Shown in pieces: positions 14,020-14,901 of a stretch of DNA of 14,901 nt. The notes under the pieces are model-generated. The model was not told where the DNA came from, made no database searches, and worked only from the letters and a program-made list of their open reading frames with translations. Made by a program: the position numbers and the translations under genes. Within the stretch, counting starts at the first letter, position 1. Each line of letters opens with the position of its first letter. Location: contig DDLU01000099.1 in NCBI GenBank assembly GCA_002340305.1, positions 1 through 14,901 on the forward strand, given 5' to 3'. This DNA is from Desulfovibrio sp. UBA2564 (GTDB lineage Bacteria; Desulfobacterota; Desulfovibrionia; Desulfovibrionales; Desulfovibrionaceae).

Positions 14020-14317
14020 TTAAATATTACCTCCTTCACTTAAAATTTCAGAATACCAATAAAGGTCAGGGGCTGTCAGAGCACTGGAACAATCCGATAT
14101 TTACGAATCAACGAATTATACGGCTGCTTAATTCGCTCTTCCGCCCCCTTCGAAATACATAATATGTTTGAGAGCGGACCTGATTCAGTTAACTCAGGTC
14201 CGTGGTATGCTCTTTTTATAAAATTTAAACTTTGTTATCGCGAAATCCATCTTGTATCCTTTAATAAAGATGTGGCATACGTCTCCCAGAGATAAAATTC
14301 ATCCAAAGCGAGCACAT
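14020..14317. other. Divergent intergenic region before the head unit and the acyl-CoA synthetase gene
   Basis: About 298 bp with no supported gene. It holds dyad repeat C (14175-14202), 155 bp upstream of the head unit, and must contain promoters for both divergent genes. I translated the minus strand for a leftover portal C-terminus and found only about 50 codons without recognisable similarity. No tRNA, attachment-site repeat or integrase remnant is apparent. Confidence 0.55.
14175..14202 (-). promoter_or_regulatory. Dyad repeat copy C, upstream of the head unit
   Basis: Arms CGGACCTGA (14175-14183) and TCAGGTCCG (14194-14202) enclose a 10-nt loop, TTCAGTTAAC, nearly the same as the loop of copy A read on the opposite strand. 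On the minus strand no T-run follows (CTCTCAAACATATTA). On the plus strand TCTTTTTAT appears about 10 nt after the stem. No phage gene lies upstream for it to terminate on the minus strand. The conserved part is therefore the dyad itself, not a terminator tail. Confidence 0.75.
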
Positions 14318-14901
14318 ATGTTTATAGAAAATGAAATCAGCTTTGAAGCAATCAACGACCTTTTCTGTCATGCAGACAATGAAGAGCGCGATTATCTTTT
14401 TGAATATGAAGTATACAACCTGCTGGCTAATTCCGGGGCTGAATCTCCCCCGGCAGTGAACCTGCTGCGGCGTGGAGCACGTTTTTCAGACGAGGAACTG
14501 ACCTCCATCCCCGGAGAAAAGGCGGTACTCAAAATTGTATCCCCCACCATCATCCATAAAACAGAAGTCGGCGGGGTTCGCATTGTAAAGAAAGAACCGT
14601 CCAAAATCCGCTCTGCCGTGCGCGGCATGATGTATGAAGTGCCGGAAAACTACGCCGCGCACATTGAACGCAACCCGGACCATGCCCCGGAAGAATACAA
14701 AGGCTTATACGGTGAAGCTCTGATCAAAGCCATCAGCCGGGACCTTAAAGGTGTGTTGCAGGTCCAGTTTATGCCCCCGGATTCAGATTCCTTCGGTAAT
14801 GAATTGATTGTCGGCTTACGCAGAACCCGCGAATTCGGAACCATAATCAGTGCCGGACTCGGCGGGACCGACACCGAACTTTACGCCGAACGCTTCCGCA
14901 A
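14318..14901 (+). CDS. Partial acetate--CoA ligase (ADP-forming) type ATP-grasp protein
   Basis: The first 194 codons of a gene that runs off the window. The visible part is an ATP-grasp domain of the NDP-forming acyl-CoA synthetase class: AVLKIVSPTIIHKTEVGGVRIV near residues 70-90, and IVGLRRTREFGTIISAGLGGTDTEL near residues 165-190. In this class the ATP-grasp part transfers phosphate from a phosphohistidine to ADP while acyl-CoA is cleaved (or the reverse). Whether a CoA-binding/ligase part is fused downstream cannot be seen. The ATG at 14318 has only a weak purine-rich site (AGCGAG). It is divergent from the phage head unit and is probably an ordinary host gene marking the right border of the phage region. 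Confidence 0.8.
   Translation, partial: MFIENEISFEAINDLFCHADNEERDYLFEYEVYNLLANSGAESPPAVNLLRRGARFSDEELTSIPGEKAVLKIVSPTIIHKTEVGGVRIVKKEPSKIRSAVRGMMYEVPENYAAHIERNPDHAPEEYKGLYGEALIKAISRDLKGVLQVQFMPPDSDSFGNELIVGLRRTREFGTIISAGLGGTDTELYAERFR

Noticed and set aside
14040..14250. Remnant of a portal protein C-terminus on the minus strand
   Set aside because: The open stretch of about 50 codons gives a protein with no portal-like pattern and no start or ribosome site.
3480..14320. Attachment-site direct repeats, integrase or tRNA target flanking the phage region
   Set aside because: No matching direct repeats, tRNA or recombinase gene could be seen at either border by eye; a longer window would be needed to exclude distant ones.
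1..14901. CRISPR array, insertion sequence or rRNA/tRNA gene
   Set aside because: No regularly spaced repeats, transposase motifs or RNA gene signatures were seen on either strand.

Overview
The window looks like chromosomal DNA of a sulfate-reducing Desulfovibrionaceae bacterium, probably Maridesulfovibrio-like. This rests on moderate GC, the flavour of the CBS, UspE-like and ADP-forming acyl-CoA synthetase proteins, and a bioF-hydrolase-bioC arrangement. It is inference from protein style, not a database match. Nearly all genes lie on the minus strand. The exceptions are a universal stress protein gene in the middle and a partial ATP-grasp acyl-CoA synthetase gene at the right edge.

Left part (about 1-3400) is host metabolism: a CBS-domain regulator, then a three-gene biotin operon transcribed bioF, an alpha/beta hydrolase (probably a BioH/BioG-type pimeloyl-ACP methyl ester esterase) and bioC. 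Together BioC and the hydrolase would make pimeloyl-ACP from a methyl-protected malonyl primer, and BioF would use it.

Middle and right (about 3550-14020) is a short-tailed-phage (podovirus) morphogenesis set split into three separate minus-strand transcription units. Head unit (14019 to 11365): Bbp19-like protein, scaffold, major capsid protein, Bbp16-like capsid cement protein and a small head protein. Tail/ejection unit (9937 to 5943): T7 gp11-like, gp12-like, gp13-like and gp14-like proteins. Fibre unit (5822 to 3550): T7 gp17-like tail fibre and a 74-residue protein. Every reading frame is intact and tightly packed with good ribosome binding sites. No integrase, repressor, replication, terminase, portal, gp15/gp16-like or lysis gene is visible. 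The units are separated and flanked by ordinary bacterial genes, with the usp gene between the head and tail units.

The most striking non-coding signal is a 28-bp dyad, with identical 9-bp arms CGGACCTGA/TCAGGTCCG and a loop of exactly 10 nt, present three times. One copy stands just upstream of the first gene of each phage unit. This suggests common control of all three units. Combined with the missing packaging, replication and lysis genes, it raises the possibility of a domesticated particle such as a gene transfer agent. A short-tailed GTA called Dd1 has been described from Desulfovibrio. The simpler alternative is a decaying prophage that still has intact structural genes.
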